Shown piece by piece: positions 1 to 7,963 of a stretch of DNA of 21,705 bases. This DNA comes from RGIG464 sp045643185 (GTDB lineage Bacteria > Myxococcota_A > Bradymonadia > UBA4248), in NCBI GenBank assembly GCA_045643185.1, contig JAZUKH010000166.1, positions 1 through 21,705 of the forward strand. The letters are read 5' to 3'. Numbering within the stretch: the first letter of the stretch is position 1; each line of letters opens with the position of its first letter. The translations under genes were made by a program, and so were the position numbers. The notes beneath the pieces are model-generated. The model was not told the origin of the DNA. It saw only the letters and a program-made list of their open reading frames with translations, and ran no database searches.

Positions 1-421
1 TAATGGACGGCGTATATTTCGTCTGCAGTTGAATCAAAATATCGGCAATTTTCGACATGATCTGCAGCGTCTGCTTTTCATTCAGCTTCCCCTTTTCATC
101 CAAAATTGCCTGCAAAGTCGGGTCTTCGATGCACTCCTGAATGAGCCAACACATATCTTCCAAATCAAAGATCGACTCGTAAAATCGCGGCACACCAGGT
201 ATGGCAAGGCTTTTGAGTACGCGCGATTCCCTTTCAAAGAGTTCATAACTTTTCAGATTGTCCTCTTTGGAGAATTTCAAGGCTTTGACGACAACTTTTT
301 GTGCATCTTCTTTTCGTTCGGCAAGCCACGTAATGCCCTGCGAACCTTCGCCAAGCTGACTGAGAATGCGATATTTGCCGGCTAACCGCCGGGGGGTTGT
401 GATGGCGTATTTATCGGTCAT
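1..421 (-). CDS. Ser/Thr protein kinase, N-terminal part (cut by window edge)
   Basis: The minus-strand frame starting at ATG 421 stays open to the window edge, giving 140 residues with no stop. It shows the N-lobe of a Hanks-type kinase: a glycine loop GEGSQG near residue 25, the ATP-binding Lys in VVVKAL (about residue 46), and the helix-C segment YELFERESRVL. The last segment matches the kinase at 8118-9803 (YELFSRESEVL), so the two are close paralogues. The catalytic loop and DFG lie outside the window. No Shine-Dalgarno is visible; the 20 bases before the ATG are A/T-rich, and a hairpin repeat starts just beyond them, so initiation may be atypical or the start may differ. The substrate is unknown. 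Confidence is high for the family and moderate for the start. Confidence 0.85.
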   Translation of the reverse strand, partial: MTDKYAITTPRRLAGKYRILSQLGEGSQGITWLAERKEDAQKVVVKALKFSKEDNLKSYELFERESRVLKSLAIPGVPRFYESIFDLEDMCWLIQECIEDPTLQAILDEKGKLNEKQTLQIMSKIADILIQLQTKYTPSI

Positions 422-438
422 TATTTTTTATTTTGGAT

Positions 439-549
439 GGAATGGGCTCGCCTTGAGCCGTGCCACGGCACGTCTCTACGGCTCGCTGGACGGTGCATTG
501 CATGCAACGCACCTACTATTGCCTTCGGCAATACGCGCCTTTGGTGCAC
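439..549. repeat. Hairpin-mosaic repeat, copy I
   Basis: This short copy is made of three dyad modules also found at 6001-6160 and 7963-8160. The first is an imperfect GAGCCGTGCC/GGCACGTCTC hairpin at 455-476. The second is a near-palindrome around GCATGC at 492-513 with one mismatched pair. The third is ATTGCC-TTC-GGCAAT at 518-532. The linkers (CTCGCCTTGAG, CTACGGCTCGCTGG, ACGCGCCTTTGGTGC) are shared with the other copies. Module order differs from copy III: the GCATGC palindrome precedes the ATTGCC hairpin here. The copy sits about 20 bases upstream of the kinase start at 421. Confidence 0.85.
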
Positions 550-900
550 AATAAGCTTAAATCTGTTCAAACCCGTGTTCAGAAACATTCCCATGGTGAA
601 TCACCTAACGGATTACTCGCAAACAATGACGAAGTATAGCAAAGGCATGGTTATGAGCAAATGAAAACGTCAAAGATTATAATCATGGCTGTTACCATTC
701 AGCCGGGAGGAGGTTGCGGTATGTTATAAGGATCACCGGGCGTATTGGCAAAGCCAATAGACCGGTGTATCAGCCGTATTCGCTGAAAGCGAAAAGGCTG
801 ATTTTCCTAAAAAAAATGAAATAATTAAAAGCGATAACATCACTGAAAAAAAGCTTCAGTGGTTGAAATAATACCCAGGTACCAAATAGCGAGAATGATT
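550..900 (+). other. Non-coding upstream region of the Cys-rich lipoprotein gene
   Basis: No convincing gene is seen here. It holds a perfect TATAAT hexamer at 678-683 without a clear -35 box. At 708-713 there is a strong AGGAGG followed, after 7 bases, by ATG TTA TAA (721-729), a two-codon open reading frame. Three consecutive hairpins follow (734-767, 769-802, 841-861). If the TATAAT is a real -10, all of these would lie in the 5' leader of the gene starting at 901. The 550-677 stretch shows nothing recognisable. Confidence 0.5.
721..861 (+). ncRNA. Candidate structured 5' leader with three hairpins
   Basis: Three perfect-arm hairpins stand in a row. Hairpin 1 has an outer stem CACCGG (734-739)/CCGGTG (762-767) and an inner 7-bp stem TATTGGC (743-749)/GCCAATA (753-759) closed by AAA. 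Hairpin 2 has an outer stem ATCAGCC (769-775)/GGCTGAT (796-802) and an inner stem TTCGC/GCGAA (779-783/789-793). Hairpin 3 is CACTGAA (841-847)/TTCAGTG (855-861), about 40 bases before the ATG at 901. A strong ribosome-binding site with the mini-ORF ATG TTA TAA lies just upstream. It matches no riboswitch class I can name; a regulatory role is inferred from structure and position only. Confidence 0.45.
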
Positions 901-3900
901 ATGAATAAAAATCTAGTTATCCTAAGTCTGATCATGGCGAGTGCCATGACGGCATGCGGCAATGATGGTTCAGAAAATAACAGATTGAACTGTCAGCCGG
1001 GAGAACATCTCGGATACAATGGCAATTGTGTTGAAGATTCAATCTATGCCTGTGGTGACCTCGACACGAGCTGCATCGACTTGCCCGGCTGGAAAAGAGG
1101 CTGGTGCGAAAACGGTGTATGCTTCATCGAAGAATGTGTGCAAAATACACATCTTTATCGCAATTCATGTGAACCAGATTCGATTGAAAACTGCGGAAGT
1201 CATGAATATGTCTGCGCAGAGAATGAGGATGGCTGGGCAAACGGAACTTGTGAAAACGGAAAGTGCACGGCATCGGAATGTATCCTCGGCATGCATGTGG
1301 AAAACGGTGCCTGTGAACCGGATGATATCGACAGCTGCGGACCTGAAGGCCTTCCCTGCGTTGAGCAGGTGACGGGGTGGTATACCGGAAGCTGCATGAA
1401 TGACAAATGTATTCCCTATTCGTGCGTTACTGGATTTCACCTTCAGAACGGCACATGTGTTCCCGATTCGCACTCGTGCTGTGGTGAGTCATGCATAGAA
1501 TGCCCGAATGACACTGTCTGTTCCAACGGACAATGCGAATCAAGCTGCGGCAATGGACTTAACGCATGTGGTCAGAAATGCGTCAATCTTAAGAATAGCT
1601 TCGAAAATTGCGGCGGATGCGGCAACAATTGCAGTATCGTGATGACAGAAGGAGACAAAGCAGCCCTTTGCCTCGATTCGAAATGCACGATTACACAGTG
1701 CGCAGATAACTACCATTTTAACGAACGCAGATTGTGTGAACGTGACACGCTCACCAAATGCGGACGTGAGCAGGAAGACTGTTCGGCCCTGGAAGGCTGG
1801 CAGGTCGGCGACTGCGAGCTCGGGAAGTGTGTTGCAGAATCATGTCTGGATGGATATCACCTTTACGATACCGGCACGGATATCGTTTGTGAACAGGACA
1901 CCGAGAGCAACTGCGGTCAACATGGCATTGTCTGTCCTGAATCGTCCATCTGTGCAGGGAGTGATGGATGCACATGCCCTGATTCATGGACAGACTGCGG
2001 CACTCTGAACTGCAAAAACCTTCAGAGCGACACCCAAAACTGCGGAACATGCGGAAACGCCTGTCTGAGCAATCAGATCTGCCGCAAGGGCCGATGTCTT
2101 GGCCTGACTCAATGCGGCAGTAAAAAATACGACACGTTATCCAGTGTGGAAGCCTGTGGTGAATGCGATCACGTATGTGCTGACGGCCTCATCTGCGATG
2201 ATGGCAACTGCGTCGAAGGATTGGGGGAAGCCTTCTGCAGCGGTGTGATCGTCAACACGAAGGATGATATCGATAACTGCGGTTCGTGCGGAAATCGTTG
2301 TGCTGACGGTCTTATCTGCAACAATGGCACGTGCAAAACCGGCACTGGCAAAACGCACTGTGGCGATCTCGTCATTGACACGACTATCGATGCGGCAAAC
2401 TGCGGCAAATGCGGAACGCTCTGCGGCGAAGAAAAAACCTGTGTCAGCGGGATCTGCCGAGCCTATTTCCCTTCGTCATCGCAAAAGCTGACGTGCAACG
2501 GCCAGGAAGTCATTCCATATAGTGATGCTAAAAACTGCAACGGCTGCGGCATCGAATGCAAGGACGGGAGGTCGTGCAACAGCGCTGAATGTTCCTATAA
2601 ACCGACCGATACGCTGATCTGCGGCGGTCAGTCGGTCTATCCCTATAACGATTCATCGAACTGCGACGGCTGCGGCAAAAACTGCGGAACTGGCATGTAC
2701 TGTTATCACGGGACGTGCACTTCATCACCACATAATGAAAACACCTATTGCAACGGCGTTAAGGTTAATCCCTACACCTCGGATACAAACTGCAGTGGAT
2801 GCGGAAATGTCTGTACAGACGGCAAATCGTGCAATTCCGGTGTCTGTTCCTATCATTCATCATCCGTTATCACGTGCAGCGGCAAGAGCGTTTATCCCTA
2901 TTCGGATTCAGCAAACTGCGGTGAATGCGGCAACGATTGCGGAAAAGGCAGTTATTGCTACCAGAGCAGCTGTACGTCCGTCGTTCGCGATGTCATGACA
3001 TACTGCGACGGAAAAACGACAAATCCCTCTTCAGATGCCAACCACTGCGGTGGCTGCGGAAATGTCTGTACTGACAGCAAGCCATGCATCTCAGGAAAAT
3101 GCGAATTTCAGCCGACGACGCAGGTCAGCTGCAGCGGAAACAACGTGTATCCCTATTCCGATTCTGCAAACTGCGGCGGCTGCGGAAATATTTGTTCGAC
3201 CGGACATGCGTGTTCCGCTGGAACATGCAGCTCTGCGCCTTTGAATGCAAGCACGGTCATTACATGTAATAATACTTCAGTTAAACCTTATCAGGATTCG
3301 GACAACTGCGGCTCGTGCGGAAACAAATGCGGCGCTGGCAAGTACTGCTATCAAGGCACCTGTACGAGTACGCCTCACGATGTCGTGACGCTGTGCGACG
3401 GTAAAGACACAAGCATCTACAAGGATTCGGACAACTGCGGCTCGTGCGGAAATCAATGCGGCGCTGGCAAATACTGCTATCAAGGCACCTGTACAAGTAC
3501 GCCACACAATGTTGCAACGCTGTGCGACGGTAAAGACACAAGCATTTATAAGGATTCAGACAACTGCGGCTCGTGCGGCAACAAATGCGGCACTGGCAAA
3601 TATTGCTATCAAGGCACCTGTACGAGTACGCCACACAATGTTGCAACGCTGTGCGACGGTAAAGACACAAGCATTTATAAGGATTCAGACAACTGCGGCT
3701 CGTGTGGCAACAAATGCGGTTCTGGCAAATACTGCTACCAGGGCACCTGCACGAGCACACCGCATGATTTCGTGACGCTCTGCAACGGTCATGAAATCAA
3801 TCCTTACAGCGATGTTAGCAACTGCGGAAGCTGCGACAATGCTTGTTCCAGCAAACAAATTTGCAAAAATGGCGTTTGCGGCTTGTATGAGGACATGGTC

Positions 3901-6000
3901 ATTACGTGCAGCGGCAAGAGTGTTCGTCCCTATTCCGATTCAGCCAACTGCGGCAAATGCGGCAATGTCTGCGGCAATGGCCAAGTCTGCAATGCAGGCA
4001 CTTGTCAGAACACAACGCTGACTGAAAGCACAAAACTGGTCTGCAGCGGCGAAAATGCCTATCCCTACATCGATTCTTCCAACTGCGGCAAATGCGGCAA
4101 TAAATGTTCAAAGAACTCGTACTGTTACCAGGGCAGCTGCACAACAGCCAAAAACAACACAATAACGCTGTGCAACGGAAAGGAAGTTAATCCTTATTCA
4201 GACTCGGCTAACTGTGGCGGCTGCGAACATGTCTGCAGTTCCGACAGTATATGTCAAGAAAGTCAGTGCAAGCGGGTAACCGTCAATGCAGATACAGTCA
4301 CCTACTGCAACGGCGAGCCTTCCAACCTGTATTTCGACTCAGCCAACTGCAAATACTGCGGAAAAGACTGCGGAAAAGGTTATTATTGTTATCAGGGATC
4401 ATGCACGCGGTCGTCACGCGACGTTACGACAATCTGTGACGGTATCATAACGAATCCCTATTATGACTCATCCAACTGCGGCGGATGCAGAAATGCATGC
4501 AGTTCCGGTCAGTATTGCTATCATGGCAGCTGCACAAATTATTCGCACGATGAGGAAACGTATTGTGGAAATCTCATCACGAATCCCTATTACGACTCTT
4601 CCAACTGCAGCGGTTGTGGAAATAACTGCGGAACAGGCAAATACTGCTACCACGGCAGCTGCACGAGCACCACGCATGATGAGAATACATACTGCAATGG
4701 TATCCTCACAAATCCATATTACGATTCGGAAAACTGCGGCGGCTGCGGAATTAAATGCAGCGGAACGCAGTATTGCCGAAATGGTATTTGTTCAACCCTT
4801 AACGTGAAGAGTTCGACGGTGATAACCTGCGCGCTCGAAGACGTCTATCCCTACTATGATTCCCAAAATTGCGGCGGCTGCGGCATAGACTGCGGAACCG
4901 GCAAATACTGCTATCAGGGCAGATGCACAAACCTTATGTATAATTCTGCCGAAACCTATTGCCATGGCATTGGCGTCACCCCTTCAACCGATTCTGCCAA
5001 CTGCGGCAGCTGCGGAAACGTCTGCGGATCCGGTAAGGCTTGCAAGAGTGGAATCTGCTACTCAACCTATTTCTCAGAATCGTCCAAAATTACCTGTAAC
5101 GGCCTGACCGTCTATCCCGCTATGGATTCCGAAAACTGCGGCGGTTGTGGCATCGTGTGCGGTTTAGGAAGTGTCTGTTCGCAGGGAACATGCACAACCA
5201 ACATTAACTCAACCACTAAAACCTATTGCGATGGATACACGGTCTATCCTTACTCGGATTCAGCCAACTGCGGTGGGTGTGGAATTGTTTGTTCCGAAGG
5301 ATATGTCTGCACTTCCGGACATTGTCAGCAAAAAACAATCTCGAGTTCGACGACCATCAAATGCTATGGCGACACGGTTTATCCATACAGCGATGATTAT
5401 AACTGTGGCCGATGTGATCACGTTTGTCCATCCGATCAGGAATGTACAAAAGGTGTTTGTAAATACCCATCAACCTCAACCAATTACGCCAGAACATGCA
5501 GTGGCTTGACCGTTTACACCAATCGTGACTCTGATAACTGTGGCGCCTGTGGATATGAATGCCCATCCAACAAATATTGTTATCAAAGCAGCTGCACCAG
5601 TTCGCTCTATGATGTAAATACATTCTGCAACGGAACGGAAATCGCCATCCTGGAAGATTCTGCAAACTGTGGCGCCTGTGGACGATATTGCGATTGGGGT
5701 GAATACTGTTATAACGGATATTGTTACAACGCTTCCATCTATCCGGACGATGAGCTTTACTGCAACGGTTTTGTCGTCTATCCGTATTTCGATTCCGATA
5801 ACTGCGGCGGCTGTGATATTCTTTGTGATATTGGCGAATACTGTCTGGAAGGATCATGCACAAATGAGCCCTACAACGTAGAAACGATCTGTTTTGGCGA
5901 AATTGTCAATCCCTATACAGACGAAAACAATTGCGGCGGCTGTGGTATCCTCTGCCCGTCAGGTCAGATATGCAGCCAGGGCAAATGTCTGTTTGATTGA
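901..6000 (+). CDS. Giant Cys-rich repeat lipoprotein (1699 aa)
   Basis: The open frame reaches back to a GTG at 859, but ATG 901 gives a proper lipoprotein signal: MNKNLVILSLIMASAMTAC with Cys19 as the lipidated residue. ATG 895 is also possible. Residues about 20-210 carry four or five repeats of the type CepDsidsCG...C..gw..G.C.ngkC. From about residue 210 to the end there are about 32 units of roughly 43-48 residues with the core NCGxCGxxC..g..C..G.C, usually preceded by C.G..vyPYsDS; a few first-type units are interspersed. Such NCGxCG units are known from Myxococcota surface proteins and resemble plant Stig1-like Cys-rich domains. The six Cys per unit suggest a disulfide-bonded rod outside the cytoplasm. 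Units at 3295-3775 are nearly identical at DNA level. No enzyme domain or C-terminal anchor is seen. A role in surface contact or adhesion is inference. Confidence 0.9.
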   Translation: MNKNLVILSLIMASAMTACGNDGSENNRLNCQPGEHLGYNGNCVEDSIYACGDLDTSCIDLPGWKRGWCENGVCFIEECVQNTHLYRNSCEPDSIENCGSHEYVCAENEDGWANGTCENGKCTASECILGMHVENGACEPDDIDSCGPEGLPCVEQVTGWYTGSCMNDKCIPYSCVTGFHLQNGTCVPDSHSCCGESCIECPNDTVCSNGQCESSCGNGLNACGQKCVNLKNSFENCGGCGNNCSIVMTEGDKAALCLDSKCTITQCADNYHFNERRLCERDTLTKCGREQEDCSALEGWQVGDCELGKCVAESCLDGYHLYDTGTDIVCEQDTESNCGQHGIVCPESSICAGSDGCTCPDSWTDCGTLNCKNLQSDTQNCGTCGNACLSNQICRKGRCLGLTQCGSKKYDTLSSVEACGECDHVCADGLICDDGNCVEGLGEAFCSGVIVNTKDDIDNCGSCGNRCADGLICNNGTCKTGTGKTHCGDLVIDTTIDAANCGKCGTLCGEEKTCVSGICRAYFPSSSQKLTCNGQEVIPYSDAKNCNGCGIECKDGRSCNSAECSYKPTDTLICGGQSVYPYNDSSNCDGCGKNCGTGMYCYHGTCTSSPHNENTYCNGVKVNPYTSDTNCSGCGNVCTDGKSCNSGVCSYHSSSVITCSGKSVYPYSDSANCGECGNDCGKGSYCYQSSCTSVVRDVMTYCDGKTTNPSSDANHCGGCGNVCTDSKPCISGKCEFQPTTQVSCSGNNVYPYSDSANCGGCGNICSTGHACSAGTCSSAPLNASTVITCNNTSVKPYQDSDNCGSCGNKCGAGKYCYQGTCTSTPHDVVTLCDGKDTSIYKDSDNCGSCGNQCGAGKYCYQGTCTSTPHNVATLCDGKDTSIYKDSDNCGSCGNKCGTGKYCYQGTCTSTPHNVATLCDGKDTSIYKDSDNCGSCGNKCGSGKYCYQGTCTSTPHDFVTLCNGHEINPYSDVSNCGSCDNACSSKQICKNGVCGLYEDMVITCSGKSVRPYSDSANCGKCGNVCGNGQVCNAGTCQNTTLTESTKLVCSGENAYPYIDSSNCGKCGNKCSKNSYCYQGSCTTAKNNTITLCNGKEVNPYSDSANCGGCEHVCSSDSICQESQCKRVTVNADTVTYCNGEPSNLYFDSANCKYCGKDCGKGYYCYQGSCTRSSRDVTTICDGIITNPYYDSSNCGGCRNACSSGQYCYHGSCTNYSHDEETYCGNLITNPYYDSSNCSGCGNNCGTGKYCYHGSCTSTTHDENTYCNGILTNPYYDSENCGGCGIKCSGTQYCRNGICSTLNVKSSTVITCALEDVYPYYDSQNCGGCGIDCGTGKYCYQGRCTNLMYNSAETYCHGIGVTPSTDSANCGSCGNVCGSGKACKSGICYSTYFSESSKITCNGLTVYPAMDSENCGGCGIVCGLGSVCSQGTCTTNINSTTKTYCDGYTVYPYSDSANCGGCGIVCSEGYVCTSGHCQQKTISSSTTIKCYGDTVYPYSDDYNCGRCDHVCPSDQECTKGVCKYPSTSTNYARTCSGLTVYTNRDSDNCGACGYECPSNKYCYQSSCTSSLYDVNTFCNGTEIAILEDSANCGACGRYCDWGEYCYNGYCYNASIYPDDELYCNGFVVYPYFDSDNCGGCDILCDIGEYCLEGSCTNEPYNVETICFGEIVNPYTDENNCGGCGILCPSGQICSQGKCLFD
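3295..3775 (+). repeat. 129-bp coding tandem repeat (about 4 near-identical units)
   Basis: The motif GATTCGGACAACTGCGGCTC, or its GATTCA variant, recurs at 3295, 3424, 3553 and 3682, exactly 129 bases (43 codons) apart. Units differ by only a few bases, while units elsewhere in the gene have diverged strongly. This indicates recent in-frame amplification, so copy number may vary between strains. Confidence 0.9.
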
Positions 6001-6160
6001 TGCTCGCCTTGAGACGTGCCACGGCACGTCTCTACGGTTCGCTGGGCGGCGCTATTGCCTGCGGCAATACGCGCCTTTGGTGCGTTGGTTCGCCTTGAGA
6101 CGCAAAATTTTGCGTCTCTACGGTTCACTGGCGGCGCTATTGCATACGCGCCGCTTTTAT
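6001..6160. repeat. Hairpin-mosaic repeat, copy II
   Basis: The repeat begins directly after the TGA of the Cys-rich gene. Its modules are a GAGACGTGCC/GGCACGTCTC hairpin at 6011-6032, ATTGCC-TGC-GGCAAT at 6054-6068, and a perfect 22-bp palindrome at 6097-6118 centred on AAAATTTT. A final GCGGCG (6131-6136)/CGCCGC (6149-6154) hairpin is followed by TTTTAT. Compared with copy III, both partners of a pair have changed in three hairpins (A-T for C-G, or T-A for C-G). The GCATGC module is absent. The terminal hairpin plus T-run could end transcription of the upstream gene. Confidence 0.88.
6131..6160 (+). terminator. Possible intrinsic terminator at the end of repeat copy II
   Basis: A 6-bp all-G/C stem, GCGGCG/CGCCGC, with a 12-base loop is followed by TTTTAT, about 130 bases after the Cys-rich gene stop. 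The loop is rather long and the T-run short, so this is a weak to moderate call. Confidence 0.4.
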
Positions 6161-6388
6161 ATTTGTTGCGCAGGCCGTAGCACGACGCAGTACATGACGG
6201 AACAGTCGATAAACCGTTTTTTGTTTTGTTCAGCGCATGATGGATCGGTCGATCTTCTATAAGATAACACATCCATGATGCTTTAGTGACTGTACCTATC
6301 GACCGGAGAGCCGTTGCGTATAAGGATCTCCGGTTGATACTGCGCGCAAGACGTTCCAAGACGACGAGAATTGGATACCATTTATCAC
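6161..6388 (+). other. Non-coding region upstream of the serpin promoter
   Basis: No gene is supported. It contains an 8-bp inverted repeat, ACCGGAGA (6302-6309)/TCTCCGGT (6327-6334), whose loop carries GTTGCG and TATAAGGATC. The same words occur at 713-735 in front of the Cys-rich gene. Nothing else is recognised here. Confidence 0.4.
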
Positions 6389-6417
6389 TTGTGAAGTATT
6401 AAATGATAAGGGATAAT
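6379..6417 (+). promoter_or_regulatory. Candidate sigma70-type promoter with overlapping operator-like dyad (serpin gene)
   Basis: TTGTGA (6389-6394) and GATAAT (6412-6417) are separated by 17 bases, a good match to the -35/-10 consensus. An imperfect 27-base inverted repeat (6379-6405; arms CATTTA/TAAATG, with ACTT/AAGT further in) covers the -35 box, as repressor sites often do. The predicted start of transcription is about 65 bases before the serpin ATG. No regulator is identified. Confidence 0.4.
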
Positions 6418-6487
6418 GAAAAAAGCAGAATGCTGGTAATGAATATTATCAGACGAATAAATGATTAATGTTTAGGGGAGAAACGCG

Positions 6488-7963
6488 ATGTGTCGGAGTC
6501 GAATCATATTTTTTGCCGCTTTATGCAGTCTTTCAACGATTTGTGGATTGACTGCCTGTCATAAAGCAGAAAAAGCGCTCATCGAGGGCTCGTCGAATAC
6601 CGCGCAGGCGAATGCGGAGCCGAATCAAATCCCATCAGCAGAGGTTCCAAAAGATGAACCGCAGGCGAATGATGTTCAGCCAAGCGATGTTGCAAATGCA
6701 GAACAGCCCGATTCTGATACAGCAAATGTTGTAGAATATGTCGATATAGCAGAAGCCTGCCGCCCAAGTGCTGGCGATCAGATTTCGGCTGAAGATTGGG
6801 CAAAGGCAAATAATGCTTTCGGTTATAAATTTCTGAAAACGACATCCGGCAATACCGTTTTTTCACCCTATTCAATTGAAAGAGCCTTGGGAATGACGCT
6901 TGACGGCGCATGTCTCTCGACAGCTGATGAAATGCTCAAAGCTTTGGAAATGCCCAATGCAAAGCGTCTGAGCATGTCCGGTCACGAAGTCGATTTGAAA
7001 TTAAAAAATGTCAACGATAACACTCTTTTAAATATCGAAAATAAGATTTGGCCAGACAAATCGCTGAAGCTTCCCGATGATTATATCGCACGACTTAAAG
7101 CTGGATATGAAATCGACGCGATAAGTCTCGACTATAAGACAGATCCCGAAAAAGCGAGAATTACTATCAACGATGATATCGCCAGAGCAACAAAAGATCG
7201 CATCAAAGATTTGTTGCATCCGGGAAGCATTCGCAGTGGTGCAAAACTCGTTCTGACAAATGCGGTTTACTTTAAATCCGTATGGCTAAATCCTTTTGAT
7301 AAAAGAAACACGAACAAACAAAGATTTTATGGCGATGAATCAGAAAAAGAAGTCGATATGATGCATTGGACGGGACCTGGTCCCGTTCGTTCGTGTGACG
7401 GATATGATTGGTTTGACATGGCATTCGATTCAAGATTATCCAATGATAGTGGAAATTATGTATTTAGAATTATTCTTCCACGCGTTAATGATGTCACATC
7501 AAAACCAGACCGAATGAAAGCCCTTTCTTTAACAGAAACTAAACTATCCGGCAATTTCAAGGGATGCGAATATAAAAATAGTAAAATTCATTTGAGCCTA
7601 CCAAAGTTTAAATTACAACCTGACACAATATCGATTGTAGAGGTGATGAAATTCTTTGGAATAAAGGAAGCGTTTACAGATGACGCTAAATTTTATGCAA
7701 TGCCCAATGGTGCAGCAAACGTCGATGAATCTCCATATTTGAAGATTGACGATATTTTTCATAAAGCATTTATCGAGATCGATGAAAAAGGTGGTGAAGC
7801 CGCAGCGGCAACACCCGTCGTTATGCGTGCTATTCCGTCGTCTGCTAGACCTCATAGACCTGAAGAAATATACAACTTTACGGTTGATCATCCGTTTATT
7901 TTTGTCATTTACGAACGATCGACGAATGCCAACCTATTTGTTGGCCGTGTGACGGATTTATAG
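6488..7963 (+). CDS. Serpin-family protease inhibitor, lipoprotein (491 aa)
   Basis: A strong GGGGAG lies 7 bases before ATG 6488. The signal ends in a lipobox LTAC with Cys24. A Pro/Glu/Asn/Ala-rich linker (about 25-95) then precedes a full serpin fold: TVFSPYSIERAL (123-134), LVLTNAVYFKSVW (254-266), and the C-terminal FTVDHPFIFVI...LFVGRV (464-488). The hinge KGGEAAAAT (434-442) has the small-residue pattern of inhibitory serpins, so it should trap a protease by loop insertion. Counting 17 residues from Glu433 puts P1 at Ile449 with Pro450 at P1', which is unusual; Arg447 is an alternative P1. The loop is about six to nine residues longer than in alpha1-antitrypsin or antithrombin. The protein is probably displayed on the envelope to guard against foreign or own proteases; the target is unknown. 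A repeat copy starts at the stop codon. Confidence 0.93.
   Translation: MCRSRIIFFAALCSLSTICGLTACHKAEKALIEGSSNTAQANAEPNQIPSAEVPKDEPQANDVQPSDVANAEQPDSDTANVVEYVDIAEACRPSAGDQISAEDWAKANNAFGYKFLKTTSGNTVFSPYSIERALGMTLDGACLSTADEMLKALEMPNAKRLSMSGHEVDLKLKNVNDNTLLNIENKIWPDKSLKLPDDYIARLKAGYEIDAISLDYKTDPEKARITINDDIARATKDRIKDLLHPGSIRSGAKLVLTNAVYFKSVWLNPFDKRNTNKQRFYGDESEKEVDMMHWTGPGPVRSCDGYDWFDMAFDSRLSNDSGNYVFRIILPRVNDVTSKPDRMKALSLTETKLSGNFKGCEYKNSKIHLSLPKFKLQPDTISIVEVMKFFGIKEAFTDDAKFYAMPNGAANVDESPYLKIDDIFHKAFIEIDEKGGEAAAATPVVMRAIPSSARPHRPEEIYNFTVDHPFIFVIYERSTNANLFVGRVTDL

Noticed and set aside
29..385. Plus-strand ORF of 118 codons at the left edge
   Set aside because: It is antisense to a clear kinase N-lobe on the minus strand and has no recognisable product.
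721..861. Known riboswitch class
   Set aside because: No conserved core of a class I can name was seen, so it is kept only as a candidate structured leader.
859..900. GTG start for the Cys-rich protein
   Set aside because: It adds 14 polar residues before a good lipoprotein signal and lies inside hairpin 3; ATG 901 is preferred.
3281..3760. Minus-strand ORF of 159 codons with internal repeats
   Set aside because: Its periodicity is fully explained by the 129-bp coding repeat on the plus strand.
3295..3775. Possible CRISPR or minisatellite array
   Set aside because: Units are contiguous, in frame and 129 bases long, with no alternating repeat/spacer pattern; they are coding.
5357..5863. Minus-strand ORF of 168 codons
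   Set aside because: It is a shadow of the Cys-rich repeat gene; its His/Arg-rich repeats simply mirror the Cys/Gly codons of the other strand.
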